Below the pieces are notes generated by a model. The model saw only the letters and a program-made list of their open reading frames with translations, ran no database searches and had not been told where the DNA came from. From Anaerococcus sp. Marseille-P3915 (GTDB lineage Bacteria > Bacillota > Clostridia > Tissierellales > Peptoniphilaceae): a stretch of DNA of 64,000 nt. Made by a program: the position numbers and the translations under genes. The DNA lies in contig NZ_LT984887.1 of assembly GCF_900258475.1 (NCBI RefSeq), positions 1,250,306 through 1,314,305 on the forward strand. Direction: 5' to 3'. Shown piece after piece: positions 13,899 to 22,615 of this stretch (position 1 is the first letter of the stretch; each line of letters opens with the position of its first letter).

Positions 13899-15065
13899 AT
13901 GATTAGAAATAAAAAGTTTACTCTCCTAGGCCTAGGAATCCTAGCTTCTATCGCCTTTATAAGGCCAGCCTATGCAGATAGTGTCATGCTTAACAAAGAA
14001 GTAGGCTCATCTGCATCATTTTATGAAGATAAAAATGGAAGTCTCAGCCCGACTGAGACAATCGAAGCTACAGATATCCACAACATGCTTAGCGAGGATG
14101 ATAATTACTATAAAATAGAATATAAGGGCAAGACAGGTTTTGTAAATAAAAATAATTTTTATAAACTAAACCACACTTCCCTAATAAATGATGCTGAGAT
14201 TAAAAAAGACCCTAAGGATGATTCAGAAAACCTCACATCCTACACCCTAAAAGCAGGAAGCAAGGTTACAATCCTTGAATTTGTAAATATTGGAGACTAT
14301 GTAAAAGTCTCTTATGAGCAAGGCCGCTTTGACAATGAATTCCTAAATGTAGAAAGGAAAAATGACAAGGACCTGCTTTATAGGATGCTTACAGGATCAG
14401 CCAATAATATCGATGTACCTGTCGAAACAATCGGCAAGAACGCAAGCCCAGAGCTTGTCACAGTCGGTGATGGCGAGGCAAATGCTGGCGAGAAAATCGG
14501 CTACATGCACTTTAAAGACCTAGCCCTATCCTTTAGGAGCCAGGAGATAATAGATGAGCTTTATAATTATTATTACAAGCTCAACCACTCCAAAACCTAC
14601 ACCGAAGCCCCAATCTTTAGCCAAGGCCCTGTTTATAGCCTAGCTAATAACGAAAGCTACCAGGCTACAGAAAACCTTCCTCAGGTTACAGTCCATATGC
14701 AAGGAAGCCAAACAGGTATAGACCTATATTCATACGGAGTCAAATTCTTAGGCAACCCTTATGTATTTGGAGGAAGTGACCTCAACAATGGTATAGACTG
14801 CTCAGGTTTTACAAAGAGAATCTATGAAACAATAGGTATTAGCCTACCACACTTTGCCCAAAGCCAGCAAAGATACGGTGTGGAAATACCATTTGGAGAA
14901 GAAAAGGCAGGAGATTTGGTCTTCTTTGGAACAAGCCTAAATAATATCACCCACGTGGGTATTGCAGATGGCTACGGCAACATGGTCCATGCCTCATCTC
15001 CAAAATACGGCATAATCATAAGCCCAATAAGAAACCCAATTTCTATCAGAAGAATAGTAGAATAA
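13899..15065 (+). CDS. Secreted NlpC/P60 peptidoglycan hydrolase with SH3-like domains
   Basis: The 388-aa precursor has a signal peptide (cleavage near AYA-DS). Two bacterial SH3-like segments follow (about residues 30-70 and 80-130), then a spacer. A C-terminal NlpC/P60 domain (about 275-385) carries the catalytic Cys in NGIDCSGFTKR, GDLVFF, and the His in ITHVGIADG. It cleaves stem peptides (D-Glu-meso-DAP/Lys type bonds) in wall turnover. Confidence 0.9.
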   Translation: MIRNKKFTLLGLGILASIAFIRPAYADSVMLNKEVGSSASFYEDKNGSLSPTETIEATDIHNMLSEDDNYYKIEYKGKTGFVNKNNFYKLNHTSLINDAEIKKDPKDDSENLTSYTLKAGSKVTILEFVNIGDYVKVSYEQGRFDNEFLNVERKNDKDLLYRMLTGSANNIDVPVETIGKNASPELVTVGDGEANAGEKIGYMHFKDLALSFRSQEIIDELYNYYYKLNHSKTYTEAPIFSQGPVYSLANNESYQATENLPQVTVHMQGSQTGIDLYSYGVKFLGNPYVFGGSDLNNGIDCSGFTKRIYETIGISLPHFAQSQQRYGVEIPFGEEKAGDLVFFGTSLNNITHVGIADGYGNMVHASSPKYGIIISPIRNPISIRRIVE

Positions 15066-15070
15066 AGATA

Positions 15071-15106
15071 AAAACAGACTTTTGAATTAACAAAAGTCTG
15101 TTTTTT
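15071..15106. terminator. Bidirectional terminator between the NlpC/P60 and DUF1002 genes
   Basis: AAAACAGACTTTTG and its complement around AATTAA, with T-runs on both strands. It serves the two convergent genes. Confidence 0.85.
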
Positions 15107-15112
15107 AAGTGC

Positions 15113-16114
15113 TTAATTATTTGATTGTTCTTGTGAATCTCCGCCCATGATTGAATTTATAATATCCCTAATAAAGGCTATTATCTTATCAAGGAGGCCT
15201 GAGTCTTTGGCGTCTTTGGCGATTTTTTCTATGTTTTCTTTATTGTCTTTTGCAAACTTATCTATGGTGTCTTTGTTATCAGTGTAGAATTTGCTTGCCT
15301 TAGATCCTAAGTCCTTGCCTAGTTTTAGAAGATTATCCCTTACTTCCTTACTATCTATGGCAGAAGTAGATTGGTAGTTATTAAAATAATTTACCAAAAG
15401 ATTGATATTATTATTTGATAATATATCTCCCATATTTACATTATTTAGGGCATCCTTGATAAAGATTGCAATCTGATCATTTGAAGCTGTCTCGCCATTT
15501 TTTTCCTTATAGTCGGCTAGCCTTTGTTTTACTTCAATTACTGCCTTATCTAGGTCCTTGGAATCAAAGCCATCCTTGCCCTCATTTTCCTTGGCCACTT
15601 CTATTACAGTCGCTAGCTCTTCTTGGGCAGTCTTTGTTCTTTCCACATCAATTTCTTGACCGTGATATTCTTCGGACTTATAGACCCCAACTAGGGCTGA
15701 TTCTCCTGTGACAGGCTTTGGGCTTGCCACGTTTATTTCTGCATCTGTTATGCCTGCTGTGATGGCAGCATTGGTGTATTGGGCCTCTGTGATTTGAGAA
15801 ATATTGCCTGGAGTTTTGATATTTACCTTAATACCTGATCCTTTAGGAAGTCTTTTGACTGTAACTGATGAAATCATGTTTGAATCTGCCGTCCCATAAC
15901 CTAGGTATTTTTTAAGGTCAGCTCCATTTACAGTTCCCACATTGTAATCATCTGTATTTATTCCGATAGCATTGTCTACGATTTTTCTTTGTTGGTCATT
16001 TAGGGCCACACCGTAGATGATGTCGTCATTTGACTTATTAAAACTTGTCGCAAAGGCAGTGCTTGTCAAAAATATAGAACAGGCTGCCACAAGGCTTAAA
16101 ATTTTCTTTTTCAT
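15113..16114 (-). CDS. Secreted DUF1002-family protein
   Basis: The 333-aa precursor has a signal peptide (cleavage near TAFA-TS). A DUF1002 region (about residues 30-250) includes VNGADLKKYLGYGTAD and LPKGSGIKVNI. A Lys/Asp-rich helical tail follows (KDNKENIEKIAKDAKD). The family is common in Firmicutes, and its function is unknown to me. It starts 2 bases after the mrp stop, so the two share a transcript, although one product is cytoplasmic and one exported. Confidence 0.8.
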   Translation of the reverse strand: MKKKILSLVAACSIFLTSTAFATSFNKSNDDIIYGVALNDQQRKIVDNAIGINTDDYNVGTVNGADLKKYLGYGTADSNMISSVTVKRLPKGSGIKVNIKTPGNISQITEAQYTNAAITAGITDAEINVASPKPVTGESALVGVYKSEEYHGQEIDVERTKTAQEELATVIEVAKENEGKDGFDSKDLDKAVIEVKQRLADYKEKNGETASNDQIAIFIKDALNNVNMGDILSNNNINLLVNYFNNYQSTSAIDSKEVRDNLLKLGKDLGSKASKFYTDNKDTIDKFAKDNKENIEKIAKDAKDSGLLDKIIAFIRDIINSIMGGDSQEQSNN

Positions 16115-16116
16115 AA

Positions 16117-16905
16117 TTAAAGCGCCTCGATTTTTTCTATAATTGGGTTAAGAAGGGTATTTTCAATCTCTGTTGCCATACCTTGGTCAATTTTTTCTGC
16201 AATAGATGGGTCAATTGGTAGCTTGACTAGGGTGTCTATGTCATATTTTTGGGCTACTTCTTCGATATTTGACTTGCCAAAGATGGCATGGTTGCTTCCG
16301 CAATCAGGGCATTTGAAATAGGACATATTTTCTACGATTCCTAGGATATTTTTACCCATCATCTTTGCCATCTTAATTGATTTTTCAACAACCATTTCCA
16401 CAAGACCCTGAGGAGTTGCAACAGCTACTACCCCATCAATTGGCAAGGATTGGAAGACTGTAAGTGGGACATCGCCTGTTCCTGGTGGCATATCTACTAT
16501 TAGATAGTCAATCTCTCCCCAATTTACATCAGTATAAAATTGTTTCAAAACATTTGTTAAAATTGAAGAGCGCCACACAACTGGGTCTGTCTTATTTGCC
16601 AAGATCATGTTGGTAGAAATGAGCTTAATCCCATTATCTGCCTTGGCAGGACTCATAATCCCTTCCTTAGTTCCTCTAGCTGGCTCATTTATACCAAAGG
16701 CCTCTGCTATGGATGGGCCTGTGATATCGGCATCAAGGATGCCTACCTTATGGCCCTTGTTTTGTAAAAGTGTGGCTAATTGGCTAGAAATAGATGATTT
16801 ACCTACTCCTCCCTTACCACTCATAACAGCAATTATCTTTTTAATCTCAGTACCTGGCTGAGTTTGTATTCTAAACTTATCAAAGTTCATTTTTCTATTT
16901 GTCAT
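16117..16905 (-). CDS. mrp: Mrp/NBP35-family iron-sulfur carrier ATPase
   Basis: The 262-aa protein has a deviant Walker A (SGKGGVGKSS, about residues 29-38), DADITGPS, a Walker-B-like DYLIVDMPPGTGD, and FKCPDCGS with a CxxC that can hold a bridging 4Fe-4S cluster. It takes part in cytosolic Fe-S cluster transfer. AAGGA lies 8 bases before the ATG. Confidence 0.92.
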   Translation of the reverse strand: MTNRKMNFDKFRIQTQPGTEIKKIIAVMSGKGGVGKSSISSQLATLLQNKGHKVGILDADITGPSIAEAFGINEPARGTKEGIMSPAKADNGIKLISTNMILANKTDPVVWRSSILTNVLKQFYTDVNWGEIDYLIVDMPPGTGDVPLTVFQSLPIDGVVAVATPQGLVEMVVEKSIKMAKMMGKNILGIVENMSYFKCPDCGSNHAIFGKSNIEEVAQKYDIDTLVKLPIDPSIAEKIDQGMATEIENTLLNPIIEKIEAL

Positions 16906-17010
16906 AAAATTTCCTTTCTTAAACGCAAAAAGCTTATAGCTTCACAAGTAATTATATTATATCCTCCATTAATTTCCATTAAAATTTTTGTAAGTCTTTA
17001 TAAAGTGTCC

Positions 17011-17039
17011 TTGACATTTATATGGATTTAATGTAATAT
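17011..17039 (+). promoter_or_regulatory. Promoter of the T-box-controlled ABC operon
   Basis: A perfect -35 TTGACA (17011-17016), 17 bp, then TAATAT (17034-17039), directly ahead of the T-box leader. Confidence 0.75.
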
Positions 17040-17041
17040 AG

Positions 17042-17298
17042 TGTAAAGACTTTGAAAAGACGAGTAGTAAGAGAGGAAGATTTAAGAGAGCCCTGCAAGC
17101 TGGGAAGGGGTATCGGATGCTTTTATGAATAAAAACTTGGAGTCTTCTTGGGGATTGTGATCCAGGAACGAGTTTTGCACGTTATAGCAAAGGAGTATGT
17201 TTGTACTTTCAGAGGTGTATTTTGTGAAAAATACATAAATTAAGGTGGTAACGCGATTTTCGCCCTTATTATCCAAGACGGATAATAGGGGCTTTTTT
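17042..17298 (+). promoter_or_regulatory. T-box leader RNA, specifier read as Lys (AAA)
   Basis: It shows the AGAGAG-type stem I start, the conserved T-box TAAGGTGGTAACGCG (17241-17255), and a terminator with CCCTTATTATCC / GGATAATAGGG and six T (17264-17297). When aligned with the two other T-boxes in this window, the specifier position after GAA-N reads AAA (17131-17133). This predicts control by uncharged tRNA-Lys and thus a lysine transporter downstream. The T-box call is firm; the specifier call is inference. Confidence 0.88.
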
Positions 17299-17332
17299 GA
17301 TGGTACAAAAAATTATTATGAAAGGATTTATT

Positions 17333-18907
17333 ATGAAGAGATTTTTCTTATCCTTGCTAGCTGCCATCCTACTTATACCTGTAGGAAATGCTCATGCAAG
17401 TGAAGATGTGCTAAGAGTTGGCATGGAGGTAAACTATGCCCCATACAACTTTTCAGAAACTAATGACGAAAATGGCGGCTATCCAGTAGCAAATTCGCCT
17501 GGAGAATACGCCAACGGCTACGATGTGAGATTTGCAGAAAAAATTGCAGAACACTTGGGCAAGAAGCTTGAGATTTACAAAATCGAATGGGACGGTCTAA
17601 TTCCAGCCCTAACCAGCGGTAAAATCGACGCAATCCTTGCTGGTATGAGCCCAACAGATGAAAGACGCAAGCAAATCGACTTCTCTCTACCTTACTATAG
17701 GGCTAAGATGGTAGTCGTAGTGCCAAAAGATTCAAAATACAAGGATGCTAAGTCTATAAATGACTTTAAAGGAGCTAAGATTACAGGCCAGCTTGGCACC
17801 TTCCATGCCGACGTAGTCGACCAGATGGAGGGAGTTGATAAGCAAGAGCCAATGGATTCCTTCCCTACAATGATAGCTGCAACCAATGCCGGCACCCTTG
17901 ATGGCTATGTATCAGAAGAAGCCGGTGCCCAATCAGCTATTTCATCCAATCCAAAGCTTACCTATATCAAATTTGACGATGATAAAAACTTCAAGACATC
18001 AGATGATGACACAACAGTTGCAGTAGGCCTTGCCAAGGGCTCTCCAATGACAGAAGAAGTCAATGCCTACCTCAAGGACCTAGATATAGACAAGGTCCAA
18101 GATGAAATCATGACCGAAATGGTAAAAATTACAACAGCAGAAGAAGTCCACAAGACCTTCTTTGAGGAAGTGAAGGATATTTGGAACCAATATAAGGACC
18201 TCTTCCTAAAGGGTGTTGTAAATACCCTCCTAATCGCTATAATTTCAACAATACTTGGCTTTATCATAGGCTTAGTAGTGGCTGTAATAAGAAGAATAGA
18301 TGTAAATAAAAAGACAAATCCAATCGGCTATTATTTCCACAAATTCATCAATGCCCTACTTTCAATCTATGTAGAAGTCTTTAGAGGCACACCAATGATG
18401 GTTCAATCTGTAATCATCTTCTACGGTCTAAAACAATATTTTGATATAGACCTATCGACCATGTTTGCAGCCATCCTCATAGTATCAATCAATACAGGGG
18501 CCTACCTATCAGAGGTAGTTCGTGGTGGAATAAATGCGGTAAATGCTGGCCAATTTGAAGCCTGCAAGGCAATAGGCATGAGCAATTCTCAGGCCATGGT
18601 CCACATAATCTTGCCACAGACAATCAAGACAATCTTGCCATCTCTTGGTAATGAATTTGTTATTAACATCAAGGATACTTCAGTCCTAAATGTAATATCA
18701 GTGACAGAATTATTCTTCATGTCAAAATCTGTAGCTGGATCAACCTACCAATACTTCCCAACCTACCTCATAACAGCGGTAATTTACCTAGTACTAACCT
18801 TTACAATCACAAGAATCCTCCTTCTAATAGAAAGAAGATTTAACGATAGGGACTTTATCCTAGAATCATCAACAGGAGCAACAAATGTCAATAATTCAAG
18901 TAAATAA
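17333..18907 (+). CDS. Amino-acid ABC transporter, fused substrate-binding and permease protein
   Basis: About 524 aa from the ATG at 17333, which has AAAGG upstream and opens a signal peptide ([11 protein letters not shown], cleavage near AHA-SE); the 12 codons before it overlap the terminator. Residues ~30-270 form an SBP_bac_3 domain ([43 protein letters not shown]). Residues ~290-510 are a His/Glu/Gln/Arg/opine-type permease with a [20 protein letters not shown] coupling loop. The fused form is known for glutamine-type transporters. The T-box suggests lysine as substrate. Confidence 0.9.
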   Translation: MKRFFLSLLAAILLIPVGNAHASEDVLRVGMEVNYAPYNFSETNDENGGYPVANSPGEYANGYDVRFAEKIAEHLGKKLEIYKIEWDGLIPALTSGKIDAILAGMSPTDERRKQIDFSLPYYRAKMVVVVPKDSKYKDAKSINDFKGAKITGQLGTFHADVVDQMEGVDKQEPMDSFPTMIAATNAGTLDGYVSEEAGAQSAISSNPKLTYIKFDDDKNFKTSDDDTTVAVGLAKGSPMTEEVNAYLKDLDIDKVQDEIMTEMVKITTAEEVHKTFFEEVKDIWNQYKDLFLKGVVNTLLIAIISTILGFIIGLVVAVIRRIDVNKKTNPIGYYFHKFINALLSIYVEVFRGTPMMVQSVIIFYGLKQYFDIDLSTMFAAILIVSINTGAYLSEVVRGGINAVNAGQFEACKAIGMSNSQAMVHIILPQTIKTILPSLGNEFVINIKDTSVLNVISVTELFFMSKSVAGSTYQYFPTYLITAVIYLVLTFTITRILLLIERRFNDRDFILESSTGATNVNNSSK

Positions 18908-19619
18908 TTTAGAGAAAAAATTTGGTGACAACCTAGTCCTAAAGGATATCAACCTAGAAGTCAAAAAGGGCGAGGTTGTGACAATAATCGGCTCATCAGG
19001 ATCTGGTAAGTCCACCCTCCTAAGGTGCTTAAACCTCCTAGAAGAGCCTACAAGCGGAGAGATTATCTATGAAGGTTCTAACATCCTCGACCACTCCTTT
19101 GACAGGAGAAAGTACAGAAGCCAGGTGGGTATGGTATTTCAAAACTTCAACCTCTTTGCCAACAAAAATATCCTAGAAAATTGCATGATAGGCCAGGAAA
19201 AGGTCCTAAAAATCGACAAAGACCAGGCAAGGGCAACAGCCATGAAATACCTAGCATCTGTAGGCATGGATAAGTATATAAATGCCAAACCAAGCCAGAT
19301 ATCAGGTGGCCAGCAGCAAAGAGTAGCCATAGCCCGTGCCCTCTGTATGAATCCAGAAATCCTACTCTTCGATGAGCCAACCAGTGCTCTAGACCCAGAA
19401 ACTGTAGGAGAAGTATTAGATGTAATGACAAGTCTTGCAAAAAGTGGTATGACTATGGTAGTAGTAACTCACGAGATGGATTTTGCAAGAGATGTATCAG
19501 ACAGGGTTCTCTTTATGGATAAGGGAATCATCCTAGAAGAAGCAAGTGCAAAAGAAATCTTCGAAAATCCTAAAAACGAAAGGACAAAGGAATTCTTGAA
19601 GAGATTCTTGGATAATTAG
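18885..19619 (+). CDS. Amino-acid ABC transporter ATP-binding protein (GlnQ-like)
   Basis: The 244-aa protein has Walker [10 protein letters not shown], a Q-loop in [10 protein letters not shown], signature [14 protein letters not shown], Walker [14 protein letters not shown] and H-loop THEMDFA. It overlaps the permease gene by 23 bases (translational coupling; AGGAG upstream). It energises the fused transporter. Confidence 0.93.
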   Translation: MSIIQVNNLEKKFGDNLVLKDINLEVKKGEVVTIIGSSGSGKSTLLRCLNLLEEPTSGEIIYEGSNILDHSFDRRKYRSQVGMVFQNFNLFANKNILENCMIGQEKVLKIDKDQARATAMKYLASVGMDKYINAKPSQISGGQQQRVAIARALCMNPEILLFDEPTSALDPETVGEVLDVMTSLAKSGMTMVVVTHEMDFARDVSDRVLFMDKGIILEEASAKEIFENPKNERTKEFLKRFLDN

Positions 19620-19642
19620 ATGAAAAAAATAAGACAAAGATT

Positions 19643-19675
19643 GATAGATAAGCAGGGATTTGCTTATCTATCTTT
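19643..19675 (+). terminator. Terminator of the ABC operon
   Basis: GATAGATAAGCA and its complement around a 6-base loop, followed by TTTTA. Confidence 0.75.
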
Positions 19676-19698
19676 TACTAAAAAAAGAAGGGGGAAAT

Positions 19699-21204
19699 AT
19701 GAATAATACACTAATACTTATGGTCCTAAACCTAGTGGGCAAGCTATTTTCCTTCGTCAGGGAAATGATCTTCTCCTTCTTTTATGGGACAAGCGCCATA
19801 ACAGATGCCTTCAATACATCAACAACGGCAGCAACCCTCATATTTTCAGTCATAACCTACGCCCTATCCAAAACCTATATCCCGACCTATTCCAGGGTCA
19901 GCAAGGAAAGAGGAGATTCGGCTGGAGATGAATTTACCAATGACCTATTAAATTTCTCCCTATTTTTGTGCACAGTCATCACCATCCTTGGCCTAGTCTT
20001 TGCACCCTACGTGGTCAAAATCTTTGCCATAGGCTATGATGGGGACAAATTAAAGATAGCAAGCCTTTTTATGAGGGCAGTAATACTTACCATGTACCCA
20101 AATATCTATGCAGCCATCTTCTCATCATATTTACAAGTCAAGGGAGACTTCATAACCCCAGCCCTCCCCCTCCTCATCCTCAATGTGATCCTAGCCATCA
20201 CAGTGGCTCTGTCAAAGGGAAATATTTATATAATGGCAGTAGGCATATTTTTAGCCTACTTCCTCCAATTTATAATCTTTCCAGCAAGGATAAAGGCGGT
20301 AGGCTTTAAAAGAACCAGGGTGAAATTTGAAATATCAGAAGATGTAAAAAGGCTCATAGTTCTATCCATACCTACGATTTTTTCAATGGCAGCAGTCTAC
20401 ATCTCAACCATAGTAGACCAGTCCTTTGCATCTATCGTAGCAAACGACGGTGGTGTGTCAGTTATAAACTACGCTCTTAAAATCCTAAGGATAGTCTCAT
20501 CGACCTTCATCGTACCCTTCCAAATCACAGCTTATCCAATTGTGGGAAGACTGGCTGCAAATAAGGACCTGGATGGCATGAAAGATATAACATCAAAGAC
20601 CATGGTCAAAATTATGATCCTTTTCATCCCATCCTTGGTAGGCCTTATGGTCTTATCTAGGCCAATAATCTCCTTCGTCTACATGAGAGGGGCTTTCTCC
20701 TATGGGGATATGATAAGAACAGCAGACGTCCTCTTTGCCTACACGATTTACCTGATAGGACCAGCCATAGCAGATCTCTTGTACCTATCATTTTTCTCCA
20801 TGCAAAACACCAAAATCCCAACCATAATCTCCTTCTGCCAGCTAATCTGCAATGTAATCCTAGATTATGTCCTAGGAATGAGATATGGCCTAATGGGACT
20901 AGCAATGGCCACAACCTTCAGCCAATTTGTCCTAGTAGGCCTGGCAAGTCTCATGTATGTCAAATACTTTGGCAGGCTTGATATGAGATATATAATGAAA
21001 AATATAGGCAAGATATCTATCGCAGGAGTAGTGCTTGGAATATTTGCTAATTTCTTCTACAAAATAAGACCAGACAATCTCTGGCTCATGGTTACTATAG
21101 CCCTAGCAGGAGCTATTTACCTAGCCATAATACTCGCCCTAAGAGTCGATGGAGTAGATGAAATAAAGGAAAAATTTTTGAAGAAAGTAAAGAAAAATAA
21201 ATAG
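19699..21204 (+). CDS. murJ: Lipid II flippase MurJ (MviN family)
   Basis: It encodes 501 aa with about 14 membrane segments and the N-terminal LVGKLFSFVREMIFSFFYGTS region typical of MviN/MurJ, which moves lipid II across the membrane for wall synthesis. The start at 19699 is chosen for the AAGAAGGGGG site; the in-frame codons upstream lie in the previous terminator. It is a single gene with its own terminator. Confidence 0.87.
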   Translation: MNNTLILMVLNLVGKLFSFVREMIFSFFYGTSAITDAFNTSTTAATLIFSVITYALSKTYIPTYSRVSKERGDSAGDEFTNDLLNFSLFLCTVITILGLVFAPYVVKIFAIGYDGDKLKIASLFMRAVILTMYPNIYAAIFSSYLQVKGDFITPALPLLILNVILAITVALSKGNIYIMAVGIFLAYFLQFIIFPARIKAVGFKRTRVKFEISEDVKRLIVLSIPTIFSMAAVYISTIVDQSFASIVANDGGVSVINYALKILRIVSSTFIVPFQITAYPIVGRLAANKDLDGMKDITSKTMVKIMILFIPSLVGLMVLSRPIISFVYMRGAFSYGDMIRTADVLFAYTIYLIGPAIADLLYLSFFSMQNTKIPTIISFCQLICNVILDYVLGMRYGLMGLAMATTFSQFVLVGLASLMYVKYFGRLDMRYIMKNIGKISIAGVVLGIFANFFYKIRPDNLWLMVTIALAGAIYLAIILALRVDGVDEIKEKFLKKVKKNK

Positions 21205-21210
21205 AAATTT

Positions 21211-21252
21211 AAAAGCCGCCAGGAAGCGTAATTGATCCTGGCGGCTTTTTTG
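21211..21252 (+). terminator. Terminator of murJ
   Basis: AAAAGCCGCCAGGA and TCCTGGCGGCTTTTTT form a strong GC stem with a T-run. Confidence 0.9.
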
Positions 21253-21278
21253 TGTTTGTAAAGTAATTAAGGATAAAG

Positions 21279-21528
21279 ATGGCCCGATGTATTGACTAAT
21301 CCCTATATATACAAATCCATGAGACCCCTCGTCACAAGCTCTGCCGGGGTGGGGAGAAATGTAGTTCGTAGTTATACTCCAGTTCCTAGTATTCCTTATA
21401 CATAAACTAAATTAATATCTATTCTAAGAAAAAGTAAGTGACCAGCACCAACTCCCATTTCGAACGTATGTGAGAAATCTCATGGTTCTTTTTATTGGGT
21501 AGTTATGTAAGTACATCGGTGATCCGTT
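21279..21528. repeat. REP-like inverted repeat pair, unit 1
   Basis: Left element 21279-21355 (TGGCCCGATGTA ... CCATGAGACCCCTCGTC ... GGGGTGGGG). Right element 21442-21528 (CATTTCGAACGTATGTGAGA, then ATCTCATGG ... TACATCGG). The right element is a diverged reverse-complement copy of the left: CCATGAGA faces TCTCATGG, and CCGATGTA faces TACATCGG. The ~85 bp between them are not shared with the other units. Confidence 0.75.
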
Positions 21529-21541
21529 TATACTTAATGAA

Positions 21542-21808
21542 GTACTTACATGGCCCGATGTAAATGCTAATCCCTATATTAACTTTACTGATGAGACCCC
21601 TCCTCACTATGTTCGTTCGGGGTGGGGAGTTCCTTGGGTCCGTAGGGGTTTATGGTCCGTGGTTGGCTAAATTCCTAATAGTTTTGTGAGGGTAGCGTTA
21701 TACTTAAGAAATTAAAATCACCTGTGGCGCCAGCACCCCTTCCATTTCGAGTGTAACGAGAAATCTCATGGTTTTCTTTATTAAGGGTTCTGTGATTACA
21801 TCGATGAT
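21542..21808. repeat. REP-like inverted repeat pair, unit 2
   Basis: The left element at about 21542-21628 starts GTACTTACATGGCCCGATGTA (read from 21542) and contains GAGACCCCTC and GGGGTGGGG. The right element at about 21730-21808 has CAGCACCCCTTCCATTTCGA, a GAGAAATCTCATGG segment and TACATCGATGAT. Confidence 0.75.
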
Positions 21809-21825
21809 TGGTCTATACTTAATAA

Positions 21826-21893
21826 AGTACTTACATGGCACGATGTATTGACAAATTCCTATATATACAAATCCACGAGACCCATCCCCTTTT
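21826..21893. repeat. REP-like left element, truncated, next to the GIY-YIG gene
   Basis: AGTACTTACATGGCACGATG then ATTCCTATATATACAAATCC and ACGAGACCC, after which the usual hairpin half is replaced by the end of the nuclease gene. Confidence 0.7.
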
Positions 21894-21898
21894 AAAAC

Positions 21899-22183
21899 TC
21901 AAAACAAATCATAATATAATTCCCTAAAATAAGGATTCTTGGATTCTATAAGGGCAAATTTCTTCTTACGTCCGTAGCCTTTTATCTGATCTTCCCTAGT
22001 CCTTGTGGCATAAAAGTCTTCTCCGTATTCGTAATATACTAATTTTGTAATATTATATCTCGCTGTATAAGAATTTGGATCTACGTGATTTTTATGTTCC
22101 CATACTCTTTTTGCTAGGTCGTGGGTATGGCCGACATAGGTTCTGTAATTATCTTTGTTTATTAGGATATAGACGTAGTACAT
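21899..22183 (-). CDS. GIY-YIG nuclease-domain protein (UPF0213 type)
   Basis: It encodes 94 aa. The motif pair reads YVYILINKD (GIY position) and RTYVGHTHDLAKRVWEH (YIG position with the conserved Arg), followed by Glu in TREDQIKGYGRKKKFALIES and a late NP. This is the single-domain type without a DNA-binding partner. AAGGAG precedes the ATG. It lies inside a cluster of inverted repeats; single-domain GIY-YIG enzymes acting on repeats near their own gene have been described (Ssn of Neisseria, from memory), so these repeats are a plausible substrate. Confidence 0.88.
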   Translation of the reverse strand: MYYVYILINKDNYRTYVGHTHDLAKRVWEHKNHVDPNSYTARYNITKLVYYEYGEDFYATRTREDQIKGYGRKKKFALIESKNPYFRELYYDLF

Positions 22184-22251
22184 GATATTTAAACTCCTTT
22201 TCTTTTATTATATTATATTTATCTGATAAGGGGAAGTTTTTTATTTAGATT

Positions 22252-22527
22252 AAGTACTTACATGGCCCGGTGTAGGTACTAATCCCTATATATAATAAAC
22301 TATGGAGACCCCTCGTCGCAAGCTCTATCGGGGTGGGGTAACTGTTTAGCCCGAAAGAATTTTTGTATAATGCTAGGCTTAGATTCTTAAGGATTTTTAA
22401 AGGAAAATATCATACCATGGAATTAAAATAAAATTAGGAAACAGCACCCCTCCCATTTCGAACGTATGTGAGAAATCTCTTGGTTCTTTTTATCATAGGT
22501 TATATGCTTACATCGATGATAGCTGTA
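22252..22527. repeat. REP-like inverted repeat pair, unit 4
   Basis: The left element at about 22252-22338 (AGTACTTACATGGCCCGGTG ... GAGACCCCTCGTCGC ... GGGGTGGGG) and the right element at about 22441-22527 (CAGCACCCCTCCCATTTCGA ... GAGAAATCTC ... TACATCGATGAT) repeat the pattern of units 1 and 2 on the other side of the nuclease gene. Confidence 0.75.
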
Positions 22528-22547
22528 TCCATTGATCAAATCCCCAA

Positions 22548-22590
22548 CAAAAAACTGACCCCTTCTGGCAGGCACCAGACTGGGGTCAGT
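22548..22590 (-). terminator. Terminator of the giant surface-protein gene
   Basis: On the minus strand ACTGACCCC and GGGGTCAGT flank a CTGGTGCCTGCCAG inner stem, then TTTTTTG. It lies 26 bases past the stop codon. Confidence 0.85.
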
Positions 22591-22615
22591 AAAAATATTT
22601 TTTTATTTCAGACTA

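Noticed and set aside
17082-17276. Minus-strand 64-aa ORF
   Set aside because: It lies entirely within the T-box leader RNA and has no protein-like features.
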